Source of the DNA: Spirochaetota bacterium
Lineage (GTDB): Bacteria; Spirochaetota; Spirochaetia; Treponematales; Rectinemataceae
DNA: 54,871 nt
Reading direction: 5' to 3'
NCBI GenBank assembly: GCA_029265615.1
Contig: JAJUIB010000018.1
Location: forward strand, 1-54,871
The position numbers and the translations under genes were made by a program. This document shows, piece after piece, positions 36,740 through 46,654 of the stretch. The notes below the pieces were generated by a model that was given only the letters and a program-made list of their open reading frames with translations, made no database searches and was not told where the DNA came from. Numbering within the stretch: the stretch's first letter is position 1; every line of letters begins with the position of its first letter.

Positions 36740-37357
36740 CTAGCCGCGCTTCGTGGGCGCCGGCACGAGAGGCTCGTAGGGGGCGAGGAGCGCGGCGTAG
36801 GCGTCTTCGACGAGGGCGCGAAAGCGCTCCGCGGTTAGTTCGCTCCGCTGGTGCGAGAGGTTCCGCACCAGGCTGTTCGCGAGCACCTCGAAGAGGTAGA
36901 TGCGCCTGTGGAGTTCGTCGAGACGACCGGGGTCGGTGACGAGGGGCGCGGTGCGCGCGAAGATCGAGGCGTACCGCGCGATGAGTTTTTCGTCGCGCTG
37001 GAGGTTGAACAGGTTCGCATCGAAGAGAAAGGCGTAGAGGCGCGGGTTTTCCGCCATGAAGCTGCGGAGATACTCGGCGAAGGCGAGATAGGCGCGGAGG
37101 GGCGAGCCGAATTCCCCGGCGAAGTAGGGCTCGAGCAAGTCGGGGAGCTTCCCCCATACCCGATCCGAGGCGACAAGCGTTGCCTCGCGGAGGATGGCCT
37201 CGCGGTTGTCGTAGTAGTTGTAGAGCGTCATTACGGAGATGCCGAGCGCCGCAGATAGGCGCCGCGTGGAAAAGGCCTCGTAGCCCTCCCGCTCGATGAG
37301 CGATACTGCTCTTTCGATGATCACCATTTTGTCGATAAACGCTTTTTCCCGTGCCAT
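36740..37357 (-). CDS. TetR-family transcriptional regulator
   Basis: A 205-aa protein. The N-terminal helix-turn-helix includes IERAVSLIEREGYEAFSTRR and LGISVMTLYNYYDNREAIL, the typical TetR recognition pattern. The C-terminal ligand domain is variable and helical, with Phe/Leu/Asn-rich PRLYAFLFDANLFNL. Acetate kinase lies upstream on the same strand, 24 bp before the regulator start. Its effector and targets cannot be read from sequence. A GGAG 8 nt before the ATG may serve as ribosome-binding site. Confidence 0.88.
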   Translation of the reverse strand: MAREKAFIDKMVIIERAVSLIEREGYEAFSTRRLSAALGISVMTLYNYYDNREAILREATLVASDRVWGKLPDLLEPYFAGEFGSPLRAYLAFAEYLRSFMAENPRLYAFLFDANLFNLQRDEKLIARYASIFARTAPLVTDPGRLDELHRRIYLFEVLANSLVRNLSHQRSELTAERFRALVEDAYAALLAPYEPLVPAPTKRG

Positions 37358-37381
37358 GCCGTATGCTCCGATGTATGGATC

Positions 37382-38635
<1,254 letters not shown>

Positions 38636-38830
38636 GGTGCGTACCCCTTTCGTCCGCGTCCGCTCTAAGGCCGACGCGGCTATCGTACATAGTAAACCCG
38701 CTTTTCGGTTTTGGGGCGATGAAAAGCGTGCGTGGGGCTAAGAAGCGGCCTCCCCGTACGTTCCCCGCGCACGCTATACTGGGCGGTAGCCCCAGGGGCG
38801 CGTCCACGGGGCGGAGGGAGCCGGGTTGGT

Positions 38831-39604
38831 ATGCGCATTCTTCAGGTTGTCCATTGGGAGCCGCGATTTTCCTACAACAACGCTGCATATTTTTCGCGCC
38901 GCGACGCTAGTGTCGAGACGCTAAAACTCTTCGCCGGCGAGCCAGAGCCCGATCCACGTCACTACGACGCGGTCATCGTGTATGGCGGCTACATGAGTGC
39001 CTATGACGACGCGGGTAACCCCTGGATTCCCGCCGAGCTACGATTTCTCGAATCCTGTCTTAAGGCGGAGCGGCCGGTTCTCGGCATCTGTCTTGGTAGC
39101 CAGCTACTCGCCCGCCTTTTAGGCGCGCGGGTCTATCCGAGCGACGCGCCCGAGTTTGGCTTTAAGCGCCTCAGGCTTACGGAGGCGGGCGCTGAGGATC
39201 CTGCGCTGGGGCGTCTTGCTAATCATCCTTCGCGACACTTTCTTGCGCTCGAATGGCATAACGACGCATGGGACCTTCCCTCGGGTGCGGTCCGCCTGGC
39301 CGAAAGCGATGCGTGGGCGAACGAGGCCTTCCGCTACGGACCGCAGGTGCTCGGGATCCAGTTTCACCTCGAATTCACCCAGGAGCACATGGCGTATGCG
39401 GTGGCACACAACGCTGGAAAGCTGCCCGCCGATCCCGAAGCCGAACCGCCTGAGGCCTTTGCGGCCCCCGGGGCACGCTGGGATGAGCTTGCGGGCAACA
39501 TGGAGCGGCTCCTTGAGGGGTTTCTGGGCGCCAGAATCCTGAGTACGGGTCCCGCAGGGCGCCTATGCGGAAGAGGCATTGTGGAAAATAAAATATCGAT
39601 GTAA
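38831..39604 (+). CDS. Class I glutamine amidotransferase (GMP-synthase-like GATase)
   Basis: A 257-aa stand-alone GATase. VLGICLGSQLLARLLGARVY carries the nucleophilic Cys, and LGIQFHLEFT the catalytic His and Glu. This resembles the YfeJ/GuaA-amidotransferase-like group, which release ammonia for unknown acceptors or hydrolyse gamma-glutamyl compounds. RHFLALEWHNDAWDLP is the usual middle segment. The last about 18 residues are atypical and overlap the promoter of the next gene. Start chosen at MRILQVVHWEP; a TATACT at 38775-38780 may be its -10 with a leader of about 45 nt. Confidence 0.87.
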   Translation: MRILQVVHWEPRFSYNNAAYFSRRDASVETLKLFAGEPEPDPRHYDAVIVYGGYMSAYDDAGNPWIPAELRFLESCLKAERPVLGICLGSQLLARLLGARVYPSDAPEFGFKRLRLTEAGAEDPALGRLANHPSRHFLALEWHNDAWDLPSGAVRLAESDAWANEAFRYGPQVLGIQFHLEFTQEHMAYAVAHNAGKLPADPEAEPPEAFAAPGARWDELAGNMERLLEGFLGARILSTGPAGRLCGRGIVENKISM

Positions 39605-39607
39605 AAT
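39579..39607 (+). promoter_or_regulatory. Promoter of the FAD oxidoreductase gene
   Basis: TTGTGG (39579-39584), 17-bp AT-rich spacer, TAAAAT (39602-39607). It overlaps the end of the GATase gene. A small CCCC/GGGG hairpin follows before the GGAGG ribosome-binding site. Confidence 0.6.
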
Positions 39608-39646
39608 TATTCACTGAAAACCCCAACTCTGGGGTCGGAGGTGGAT

Positions 39647-41152
39647 ATGTACAAGAGTTTCAGGGTGCTGGGCGGCGTACTGCTCGCCGCGGCCCTCCTT
39701 GCGTCCTGCGCAGGAGCCGCTGGCGGTCCGGGGCCGGCCCTCGACGCGGACGTCATCGTGGTCGGCTCGGGCCTCGCGGGCCATGGCGCCGTCTACGGTG
39801 CGCTCGAAAAGGGCGCGCGCGTGCTCCTCATCGAAAAAAACGACAAGCTCGGCGGGACATCGCTCACCTCGACGGGCACGTTCAGTGCCGCAGGCACGCG
39901 CATGCAGAAAGAAAAGGGCATCGTCGATTCCGTTCAGCTCCACATCGACGACATCAACCGCATTGGCCACGGAAAGGCGGATCAGGCGCTCTTGCGCAAG
40001 TTCGCCGAGGAGGCGCCCGGCGTCTGGGAGTGGTTTGTCGATAACGGGCTTGCGCCGAACCCCGCAGGTCCCGTCATCGATCCGGTGCATAGCCCCTATT
40101 CCGTGCCGCGGACCATGACGCCGCTCAAGAACAGCGCAAACGAATATGTCCGGGTGATGGCGGAAAAGGCCAAGGAGAAATACGGCGAACGCCTCTCCGC
40201 GCTGGTGAACACCAAGGTGGTAGGGCTTCTTGTGGAAAAGGGCAGGGTCGTCGGCGTGCGCGCTACAAGCCCCGAGGGCGAGCGGCTTTACCGTGCCAAG
40301 GCGGTCATCCTTGCGACGGGGGGCTATGGTTCGAATCGTGACATGATCAAGAAGTATTCGCCGCGTTATGCGGAGTACCGCACGGTCACCCCGCCTTGGG
40401 CCACGGGCGAAGGCATCGAAATGGCCGCGGCCGCCGGAGCCGCGCTTGTCAACATGGACTATCTCGTTGGTTACTTTGGCGGTATGCCTAAGGCCGCCGA
40501 TCACTACGCCATCGGCTTCGGGGACCTCACCTCGGGATTCGCTGACCGCTGGAAGGGCGAGATCTGGGTTGATGTGAACGGAAAGCGTTTTGTCAACGAG
40601 GACGACGGCGACGAAGACCCGCGGGAGACGGCGATCGACAAGATCAGGGACGGAAAAATACTCATCGTCTTTGACCAGGGCATTCTCGAGGCGAATGGTG
40701 GAAAGACGCCCTTGCGCGACTTCGACGCCCGCCTTGCCCAGGGCTATGCGGTGAAAAAAGCTGATACTCCCGAGGCGCTTGCGGCCGCATTCGGCATAAA
40801 TCCTCAGGGCCTAAGGGAGACCATCGATGCGGTGAGCGCGGCGAGTGCTCAGGGGCAGGCCGATGCCTTCGGCAAGACGAGCGGGATGGCGTTCACGAAG
40901 GGGCCCTACTATGGCGTTCTCTGCTACGGCACGATTTTCATGACGCAGGGCGGCATCAAGGTGGACACGCAGCTCCGCGCACTCGGCAAGGACGGGAAGC
41001 CCGTGCTCGGGCTCTACGCCGCCGGTGAATCGATGGGGACGACGCAGTGGGGCGGCCATGGCTATGCAGGCGGCACGGGTGTCGCCCCGGCCATCGTGTT
41101 CGGCCTCGACGCGGGGCGCGAGGCGGCGCAGTTCGCGAAAACCGGCAGATAA
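39647..41152 (+). CDS. Lipoprotein FAD-dependent oxidoreductase, fumarate-reductase flavoprotein-like
   Basis: A 501-aa exported protein. The signal peptide ends in LLASC, a lipobox, so the mature protein is probably lipid-anchored outside the inner membrane. The FAD_binding_2 domain starts with VIVVGSGLAGHGAVYGALEK and RVLLIEKNDKLGGTS, has AVILATGGYGSN mid-chain, and ends with GLYAAGESMGTTQWGGHGYA. It resembles fumarate/urocanate reductases of the flavocytochrome c group, but lacks haem (CxxCH) and the FMN-binding domain that usually supplies electrons. The acceptor could be fumarate, urocanate or a related enoate. An ApbE gene is 6 kb away. Start ATG chosen; a GTG two codons earlier is possible. 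Confidence 0.88.
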   Translation: MYKSFRVLGGVLLAAALLASCAGAAGGPGPALDADVIVVGSGLAGHGAVYGALEKGARVLLIEKNDKLGGTSLTSTGTFSAAGTRMQKEKGIVDSVQLHIDDINRIGHGKADQALLRKFAEEAPGVWEWFVDNGLAPNPAGPVIDPVHSPYSVPRTMTPLKNSANEYVRVMAEKAKEKYGERLSALVNTKVVGLLVEKGRVVGVRATSPEGERLYRAKAVILATGGYGSNRDMIKKYSPRYAEYRTVTPPWATGEGIEMAAAAGAALVNMDYLVGYFGGMPKAADHYAIGFGDLTSGFADRWKGEIWVDVNGKRFVNEDDGDEDPRETAIDKIRDGKILIVFDQGILEANGGKTPLRDFDARLAQGYAVKKADTPEALAAAFGINPQGLRETIDAVSAASAQGQADAFGKTSGMAFTKGPYYGVLCYGTIFMTQGGIKVDTQLRALGKDGKPVLGLYAAGESMGTTQWGGHGYAGGTGVAPAIVFGLDAGREAAQFAKTGR

Positions 41153-41182
41153 GCGGCGGCGCGGGGATCTTCTCCGCGCCGT

Positions 41183-42913
41183 CTATGCGTCCGCGTGACG
41201 CTCGCGGATCGACTCGAGCGCGGGCCGAACGGCGAGGAGGGCGCGGACGACGGCGGGATCGAAGTGGCTCCCCGAAAGCGCTTCGATCCGCGCAAGCGCT
41301 TCGTCAAAGCTCCAGGCTGGCTTGTAGGGCCGGGCCGAACTCAGTGCATCGAGAACGTCGGCGGCCGCCGCGATGCGTGCGGCGAGCGGGATGGACTCGC
41401 CGCGAAGCCCGCGGGGGTAGCCCGAGCCGTCCCACTTTTCGTGGTGGCCTGCGATGATATCCACGGCGGTGTCGAGGGGTGCGCCCGGGAGATAGCGCGC
41501 GAGCCCCACGTTGATCTCGCGGAAAATCGCGGCACCCATTTCGACATGGGTTTCCATGACGGCGCGTTCCGCGCGGTTGAGCGGCCCCTGCTTAAAGAGG
41601 ATCGCATCGGGGATGCCGATCTTGCCGATATCGTGGAGCGGGGCGAACCAGAGTATCTCCCTAAGCTTGCGCGGCGAAAGCTCAGGCGCATACCGTGGAT
41701 CGTGGGCGAGCTCGCGCGCAACCGCGTGGGCGTAGAGGCTCATGCGTTCGATGTGCTGGCTCGTCTCATTGTCCTTTTGCTCCATGCTCTTCACAAAGCC
41801 GCGGCTCGTCTCCGCAAGGAGGAGCTGGACAACATAGTGGTGGTAGAGCGGGGCCCTGAGTGAGGCGGCAAGGCGCTCTGCGAGCGCCGCGTGGCCGAGA
41901 TTGTAGGCGCGTGGCGCCTGGGCGTTCAGGAAGAGAAAGCCGACGCAGCGTTCGCCGAAGAAGAGCGGGGTGGCGAGCGAGGAGCGGAAGCCTTCCTCGA
42001 GGATGAGCTTAGTCGCCTCCGAAGGCCGCTCGATGGCCGCAAGATCGTCGATAATTCGCGCCGAGCGGCTTTCGGTGAGCCTTGAGAGGCTCGAGGTCGA
42101 AAGCGGCTGGGAAAAACCGACGTCGAGGCGGATGGTGGCCGCCTGGCTTACCGCGCGTTCGGCGACGAGATTTCCTGCCCGGTCGAGGAAGGCGATGGCC
42201 ACGCGCTCCGCGGGAAGAACCCGCCCCAGTGCGGCGGGAAGGCTTTCGAGGAGGGCGTCGAGATCCGCAGCGCCGTGCGTCGTGTCGAGGAGCTCGCGAG
42301 AAAAGGCAAGCTCACTTGCGAGGTTCGCCGCCCTGCGCGCGATGACGCGGGTTTCCTCCCAGCTACCGCCGTCCCAGGCGATGCCGCGGCTTGCGCCGCC
42401 GATCGCCGCCTCGAGATCGTCGATCAGGCTGGAGAGTCCCGCGAAAAGCCTTGTCGCGCGCTGAAGCTGCCGCGCGAGTGCCAGAGCGACCGCGACTGCG
42501 CCAAGCGCAGTCGCCAGGGCGGCGAGCGCGGCGCCGCGCACCATGGCGAGCGAGTGGGCGCGGGTGCGGCTTGTCGTTTCGCGGGCGAGCGCTTTGAGTT
42601 CGCCACGGAGCGCCTCGGGGTCGCTCGCCGTCTCGATGCGTGTGCGAAAACGCTCCGCATCCTCGCCGAGCGCTTCGAACACTCTCGCGCGCGCGGCGTC
42701 GAGGCCTTCTCCGCGCGGGGCGCCGAGAAGGGCGGCGACCGCCGCATTGATGCGCGCAAGCCGGGCGGAGTTTTGCGCATCGATGCGCGGCAGGGCGATG
42801 GAAAAGGTCAGTAGGAGCGTAGCGAAAAGCGCGCATGCGGCGGAAAACACCGCAAGGGTGCGCAGGGCCTTCCGGGCAAGGGTAGATATGCGCGGGGCGC
42901 GAGAAAGCTTCAT
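41183..42913 (-). CDS. HD-GYP phosphodiesterase with transmembrane and GAF domains
   Basis: A 576-aa signalling protein. A membrane helix (about 18-40), a periplasmic helical stretch, a second helix (about 125-145), a GAF-like domain (about 210-350), then HD-GYP (about 370-560). The metal ligands are visible: HDIGKIGIPD, with ETHVEMGAAI, and GHHEKWDGSGYPRGLRGE (HHE and GYP). It should hydrolyse cyclic di-GMP. The GYP motif is complete, so activity is likely. ATG is 7 nt after a perfect TATACT with no ribosome-binding site. It converges with the FAD oxidoreductase. Confidence 0.93.
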   Translation of the reverse strand: MKLSRAPRISTLARKALRTLAVFSAACALFATLLLTFSIALPRIDAQNSARLARINAAVAALLGAPRGEGLDAARARVFEALGEDAERFRTRIETASDPEALRGELKALARETTSRTRAHSLAMVRGAALAALATALGAVAVALALARQLQRATRLFAGLSSLIDDLEAAIGGASRGIAWDGGSWEETRVIARRAANLASELAFSRELLDTTHGAADLDALLESLPAALGRVLPAERVAIAFLDRAGNLVAERAVSQAATIRLDVGFSQPLSTSSLSRLTESRSARIIDDLAAIERPSEATKLILEEGFRSSLATPLFFGERCVGFLFLNAQAPRAYNLGHAALAERLAASLRAPLYHHYVVQLLLAETSRGFVKSMEQKDNETSQHIERMSLYAHAVARELAHDPRYAPELSPRKLREILWFAPLHDIGKIGIPDAILFKQGPLNRAERAVMETHVEMGAAIFREINVGLARYLPGAPLDTAVDIIAGHHEKWDGSGYPRGLRGESIPLAARIAAAADVLDALSSARPYKPAWSFDEALARIEALSGSHFDPAVVRALLAVRPALESIRERHADA

Positions 42914-42920
42914 GGTTGTG

Positions 42921-42926
42921 AGTATA
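42921..42926 (-). promoter_or_regulatory. -10 element of the HD-GYP gene (leaderless type)
   Basis: TATACT on the minus strand, 7 nt before the ATG at 42913. No good -35 is seen at 16-18 bp. Confidence 0.5.
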
Positions 42927-42956
42927 GCCGATTAGGCACGGCGCGAGGAGCGCAGC

Positions 42957-43229
42957 TTAGCCTTCGCGCGGGGCGGTTTCGCGTTCGAGCCAGGCAAGAT
43001 ACTCGAGGGCTTCTTCGCGCGAGGAGCCGCACATGAGCGGCTCAGGCTTGAGGGATGCACAGACCGCCGGACGTGCTTCCTGGCCGTAGAGACGACAGCG
43101 GAAGTCGGGTAAAAGGTGCGGGCAGGGCATGCCCGCGGGCTTACCCGCCGGCATGCCGGGCAGGGCCGAGGATATCGAGGGGGCGATGCAGCAAGCGCCG
43201 CAGCCGGGACGACAGGCGAAGGGCTCCAT
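42957..43229 (-). CDS. YkgJ-like cysteine-cluster protein
   Basis: A 90-aa protein with a Cys pattern typical of the zinc/iron-chelating YkgJ family: CRPGCGACCIAP at the N-terminus, then CPHLL, CRLYGQEARPAVC, and a late Cys before the EALEYLAWLE helix. These proteins bind metal, and some were once linked to Fe-S or zinc handling; activity is unknown. Start taken at MEPFACRPG, where a TATACA -10 lies 8 nt upstream. An ATG 14 codons earlier has no support. Confidence 0.82.
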   Translation of the reverse strand: MEPFACRPGCGACCIAPSISSALPGMPAGKPAGMPCPHLLPDFRCRLYGQEARPAVCASLKPEPLMCGSSREEALEYLAWLERETAPREG

Positions 43230-43237
43230 ACTACTTC

Positions 43238-43243
43238 TGTATA
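43238..43243 (-). promoter_or_regulatory. -10 element of the YkgJ-like gene (leaderless type)
   Basis: TATACA on the minus strand, 8 nt before the ATG at 43229. It lies about 50 bp from the divergent -10 at 43289. Confidence 0.4.
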
Positions 43244-43288
43244 GTAGGTGCAAAACAGCCGCGTTGTGCAAGAAGCCGCCACAGGGCT

Positions 43289-43294
43289 TATAGT
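43289..43294 (+). promoter_or_regulatory. -10 element of the substrate-binding-protein remnant
   Basis: TATAGT, 6 nt before the ATG at 43301. A weak TTGTGC -35 is 19 bp upstream. Confidence 0.4.
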
Positions 43295-43300
43295 AAAGGT

Positions 43301-43793
43301 ATGCGTCGAGGGATGCAGTGTGTCGTACGGATCGCGGGCGGCCTTATACTCATCTGCCTTGGTGTCGCCTGCTCGCGGCCGCTTAAGGTCGGCTTTTCCG
43401 TTGCACTGTCGGGTGTCGATTCCGACACAGGCGTTTCGGGCCGGAACGGCGCGCTTCTTGCGGCCGAGATGCTCGCGGCGCAGGGGCGTCCCGTGCGGCT
43501 CCTTGTCCGTGATGACCGCGACGATCCGGAACGCGCAGGCCGAGTTCGCATCGCGCTACGCCGCGCGCTACGGCGAAGCGCCGAACTTTTCTGCAGTCAT
43601 CGGTGCCGAGGCCCTTTTCGTCCTTGCGGAGGTGACGAGGGCTGGGCGCGATCCTAAAAAGGTCCGGGCGGCGCTTCTTTCGCGCGAATTCGAGGGACTC
43701 CTCGGTCCGCTCCGCTTCGACCGGAACGGCGATGCCGTCCGTCCCTATCGCGTGTTCGAGGTGCGAAACGGCGCTTTCGAGGTCCTGCGGTGA
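43301..43793 (+). pseudogene. Periplasmic (Leu/Ile/Val-type) substrate-binding protein remnant
   Basis: The first frame gives a lipoprotein signal (GLILICLGVACS) and the N-terminal strand-helix of a type I periplasmic binding protein: KVGFSVALSGVDSDTGVSGR, then RPVRLLVRDDRDDPE. Close to 43530-43545 the sense jumps to another frame that gives only the far C-terminus: EFASRYAARYGEAPNFSAVI, then [16 protein letters not shown]. Family members are about 370-400 aa; only about 160 remain. Roughly 200 central residues have been deleted together with a shift of frame. The TGA stop overlaps the GTG of the following kinase, so translation may once have been coupled. Confidence 0.85.
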
Positions 43794-45490
43794 AGCGGGC
43801 CCATTCGATCAGGTCCTACCTGCTCGTCTTTTTTGGGCTCGGCGTCCTCCTGCCGTTCTTGCTCCTCGGCGTTGCGGGGTTTTACGCCGTCGGCACGATC
43901 TCGCGCGCTCAGAGCGAGGAGAAGCTGGCGACGATTCTCCGCGCAACCGCAGGGCGTGCGGCATCCTTCCTCGAAGAGGTCGACCGTGCGCTTCGCGAGG
44001 CGGGCTCGCTCATCGAATGGAACCTGGTTGAAGGGGGCGAAATACCCCTCCTGCTCGACTCACTACGGGGTAGCTATCGGGCGCTTGAGACGGTCCTCGT
44101 CCTCGATGCCGAAGGCCGGGTCGTGGCGATCAGTCCCGACGACAAGGATTTTGTCGGCATAGATCTCTCGCGGCAGGCCTTCTATCGGAGTGCCACAATA
44201 AGCGGCCGATGGTCGGACGCCTTTTTATCGCTACGGACCGGGCGCTCCGTGGTGAGCGTCGATGTCCGGATCGGCCAACGGAGCGTGGTGGGGATCCTCG
44301 ATCTTGAGCGACTGTCGGAGTTCGTCGCGGGTGTGACGCTTGGTAAGGGCGGAGAGGCGCTCATTGCCGATTCGCGGGGCACGATCATCGCAGCTCGAGA
44401 GCGGGAACGCGTTCGACAGCGCGACAATTTCCCCTTCCCTGAGCTACGCGCGGCTACCAGGGGCGCAACGCCGATGTTTGGTGTATTCCGCGCTGAGGAC
44501 CGCGCCTATCGCGCGAGCGCGTTGCGACTTGAGGGGCCTGGCTGGATCGTCGCGCTCTATCAGCCGCTTGCGGAGGCCGATGCGCTGGTGCGCCTGGTTA
44601 TCGCGGGGTTCGTTACCGCGCTGGTGATCGCCCTCGGCGCGATGGCCGCCTTCGTGTGTGGCCTGCGGCGGCGTGTGCTCGCGCCCTTCGCAGGGCTTTC
44701 CCGCGCCGCGGCCCGCGTCTCGGCGGGCGAATATGCCTACGCCGCACCGGAGGTCACGGGCCTTTCCGAGCTCGATGGGCTTGCGCGCGCCTTCGTCGAC
44801 ATGGGTGCCGCGGTGGCCGCCCGGGAAGCCGCGATGCGCGCCGCTGAGGATCGCCTTACCGAGTCGCTTGCGCAAAAGGACGTGCTCCTTCGCGAAATCC
44901 ACCACCGCGTCAAGAACAACCTGCAAATCGTTGCGAGCATCCTCGCGCTTCAAGCCGACGCGGTGCGCGGCGAGGCGGCGGAAACGGCTTTTCTCGAATG
45001 TCAGGCGCGGGTGCAGGCGATGGCCGCCGTGCACGAACGGCTTTACCTTTCCGAGGATATAGCGCGAGTCCCCGCTCGCGAATATTTCGAAACGCTTCTT
45101 GTGATGGCCTTTCAGGCGGATCCGGACAAGCTCGCGCGCATTTCCTGGACGATCGAGGCGGACGACTCCACGCTCGACATCGATCGCGCGGTACCGAGCG
45201 GCCTCATTGTCGCCGAGGCGGTCTCAAACGCGTTAAAGCACGCATTCCCCGCGGGCCGTGCGGGCGCAATCCGTCTGGCCTTCGGCCGCTCGGGGGAAGG
45301 CTATGCGCTGTCGGTGCGGGACGACGGCGTCGGCCCGGGGCGGGGCTTTGAAGAGCGGCGGCCGAACTCGCTCGGTCTCGAGCTTATTGCGGCGCTTGCC
45401 TCACAGCTCAAGGCGCGCACGCGGATCGGCGCGGCGCCGGGTGGCGGCTTCGAGGTCGCGCTCGATTTTCCTGCCGGCGACGGGACTTGA
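43790..45490 (+). CDS. Membrane sensor histidine kinase (dCache, HAMP, HisKA_2, HATPase)
   Basis: A 566-aa kinase. Two membrane helices (about 10-33 and 268-290) flank a Cache-type sensor domain. HAMP follows (ending around 350), then a HisKA_2 helix: [20 protein letters not shown] with the phospho-His in EIHHRVKNN. HATPase_c is complete: the N-box [16 protein letters not shown] and the G-box [15 protein letters not shown] start overlaps the remnant's stop (GTGA). Its old partner was probably the extracellular substrate-binding protein, now deleted. No response regulator adjacent. The last 19 bp overlap tRNA-Leu on the other strand. Confidence 0.93.
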   Translation: MKRAHSIRSYLLVFFGLGVLLPFLLLGVAGFYAVGTISRAQSEEKLATILRATAGRAASFLEEVDRALREAGSLIEWNLVEGGEIPLLLDSLRGSYRALETVLVLDAEGRVVAISPDDKDFVGIDLSRQAFYRSATISGRWSDAFLSLRTGRSVVSVDVRIGQRSVVGILDLERLSEFVAGVTLGKGGEALIADSRGTIIAARERERVRQRDNFPFPELRAATRGATPMFGVFRAEDRAYRASALRLEGPGWIVALYQPLAEADALVRLVIAGFVTALVIALGAMAAFVCGLRRRVLAPFAGLSRAAARVSAGEYAYAAPEVTGLSELDGLARAFVDMGAAVAAREAAMRAAEDRLTESLAQKDVLLREIHHRVKNNLQIVASILALQADAVRGEAAETAFLECQARVQAMAAVHERLYLSEDIARVPAREYFETLLVMAFQADPDKLARISWTIEADDSTLDIDRAVPSGLIVAEAVSNALKHAFPAGRAGAIRLAFGRSGEGYALSVRDDGVGPGRGFEERRPNSLGLELIAALASQLKARTRIGAAPGGGFEVALDFPAGDGT

Positions 45491-45554
45491 ACCCGTACAT
45501 CCTCGCGGACAGCGGATTTTGAGTCCGCCGCGTCTGCCATTCCGCCACGCCGGC
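45472..45554 (-). tRNA. tRNA-Leu (anticodon CAA)
   Basis: An 83-nt cloverleaf on the minus strand. Acceptor GCCGGCG pairs with CGCCGGC plus discriminator A at 45472. Anticodon loop CTCAAAA gives CAA. A long variable arm (class II) sits between the anticodon stem and GGTTCAAGTCC T-loop. CCA is not encoded. The 3' half overlaps the last 19 bp of the convergent histidine kinase gene. Confidence 0.95.
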
Positions 45555-45570
45555 CAGTTTCCAGGCCTTG

Positions 45571-45599
45571 TTTCTACCCTCAAGCGATGCCTTCGTCAA
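45571..45599 (-). promoter_or_regulatory. Promoter of tRNA-Leu
   Basis: On the minus strand: TTGACG (45594-45599), 17-bp spacer, TAGAAA (45571-45576); the tRNA 5' end is at 45554. Confidence 0.6.
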
Positions 45600-45676
45600 G
45601 GCGCTCTCATGCCCCGAGGCCTCCGCTCGCCGACGCCGGGGGGGTGGATATGTGCGTCGACCGCGGCCGTCGCGCC

Positions 45677-45705
45677 TTGCGCCCCGCGGCGCGAGGGAGT
45701 ATGGT
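45677..45705 (+). promoter_or_regulatory. Leaderless-type promoter of the PAP2 gene
   Basis: TTGCGC (45677-45682), 17-bp spacer, TATGGT (45700-45705), 7 nt, ATG at 45713. The ATG at 45701 lies inside the -10. Confidence 0.55.
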
Positions 45706-45712
45706 AGCCAGC

Positions 45713-46600
45713 ATGGACAGCATGCTCGCCTGGGGACTCGACATTGTCCGCCTGACGCAAAGGGCGGCGACTCCCGCTCTGACCTTCCTCATGAAGGGAT
45801 TTACGGCGCTTGGTTCCGAGTGGTTCTATTTCGCCATACTCCCCCTTGTGTACTGGTGTGTCGACCGCCGCCGCGGGGCGCGTCTCGGTCTCGTTTTTTT
45901 CGTCTCCTCTTTTCTCAATCTGTGGCTCAAGGATCTTTGTGCCCAGCCGCGGCCCTATGAACTTGATCCCAAACTCGGCATGGCCCATGAGGCGAGCTAC
46001 GGCCTCCCTTCCGGGCATGCGCAGGGGACGACGGTGTTTTGGGGGCTGGTTGCCCGCGACATAGCCCGGCCCTGGGGGGTGCTCCTTGCGGTTTTCCTGC
46101 CGCTTGTCGTCGGTGTCTCACGGGTGTATCTCGGGGTGCATTTTCCGACCGACGTGTTTGCTGGCTGGGCGCTCGGCCTCGTCATCCTGGCCGCAGATGC
46201 GGTTCTCGGGGAGCGAGCGGAGCGCGGCCTTGCGCGGCTCGATCTGCGTGTCAAGGCGGGGCTTGTCGCGGCGATCGCTTTTGCAATGAACGCGCTCGAT
46301 ATGCGCGACACCTCGGTCTCTGGCGCGTTTTTCGGGGTCGGGCTTGGCTTTGTCTTCGCCCCAAGGCTGGCCGCCTTTTCCGCAAAGGGCCAGCTGGCGC
46401 AGCGCCTACTGCGCTACATCCTCGGCCTTGCCGTGGCGGCATGTCTCTATGTCGGTCTTAAGGCGGTATTCCCCGGCGCGGGCTCGGAGCTCTATGCGCT
46501 TTTTCGCTTTGTCCGCTACGGCGCGCTCGGCGCCTGGGTTTCGCTCGGCGCGCCCTGGGTCTTTCTCAGGCTTGGCTTGGCCGAGCGCGAAGCGACCTGA
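45713..46600 (+). CDS. PAP2-family membrane phosphatase
   Basis: A 295-aa membrane protein with about eight hydrophobic segments. The three phosphatase motifs are complete: KDLCAQPRP, SYGLPSGHAQG and SRVYLGVHFPTDVFAG, which include the catalytic His residues. The family acts on lipid phosphates such as phosphatidate or undecaprenyl diphosphate at the outer leaflet. The extra C-terminal membrane part (about 190-295) is common in spirochaetal members. Start chosen at 45713 because the ATG at 45701 overlaps the -10 hexamer. Confidence 0.9.
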   Translation: MDSMLAWGLDIVRLTQRAATPALTFLMKGFTALGSEWFYFAILPLVYWCVDRRRGARLGLVFFVSSFLNLWLKDLCAQPRPYELDPKLGMAHEASYGLPSGHAQGTTVFWGLVARDIARPWGVLLAVFLPLVVGVSRVYLGVHFPTDVFAGWALGLVILAADAVLGERAERGLARLDLRVKAGLVAAIAFAMNALDMRDTSVSGAFFGVGLGFVFAPRLAAFSAKGQLAQRLLRYILGLAVAACLYVGLKAVFPGAGSELYALFRFVRYGALGAWVSLGAPWVFLRLGLAEREAT

Positions 46601-46654
46601 GGGCGCGCGTCGCCGTCGCGCCCTGTGTGGCCTGCGCGCCGCGCGCTCCGTAGG

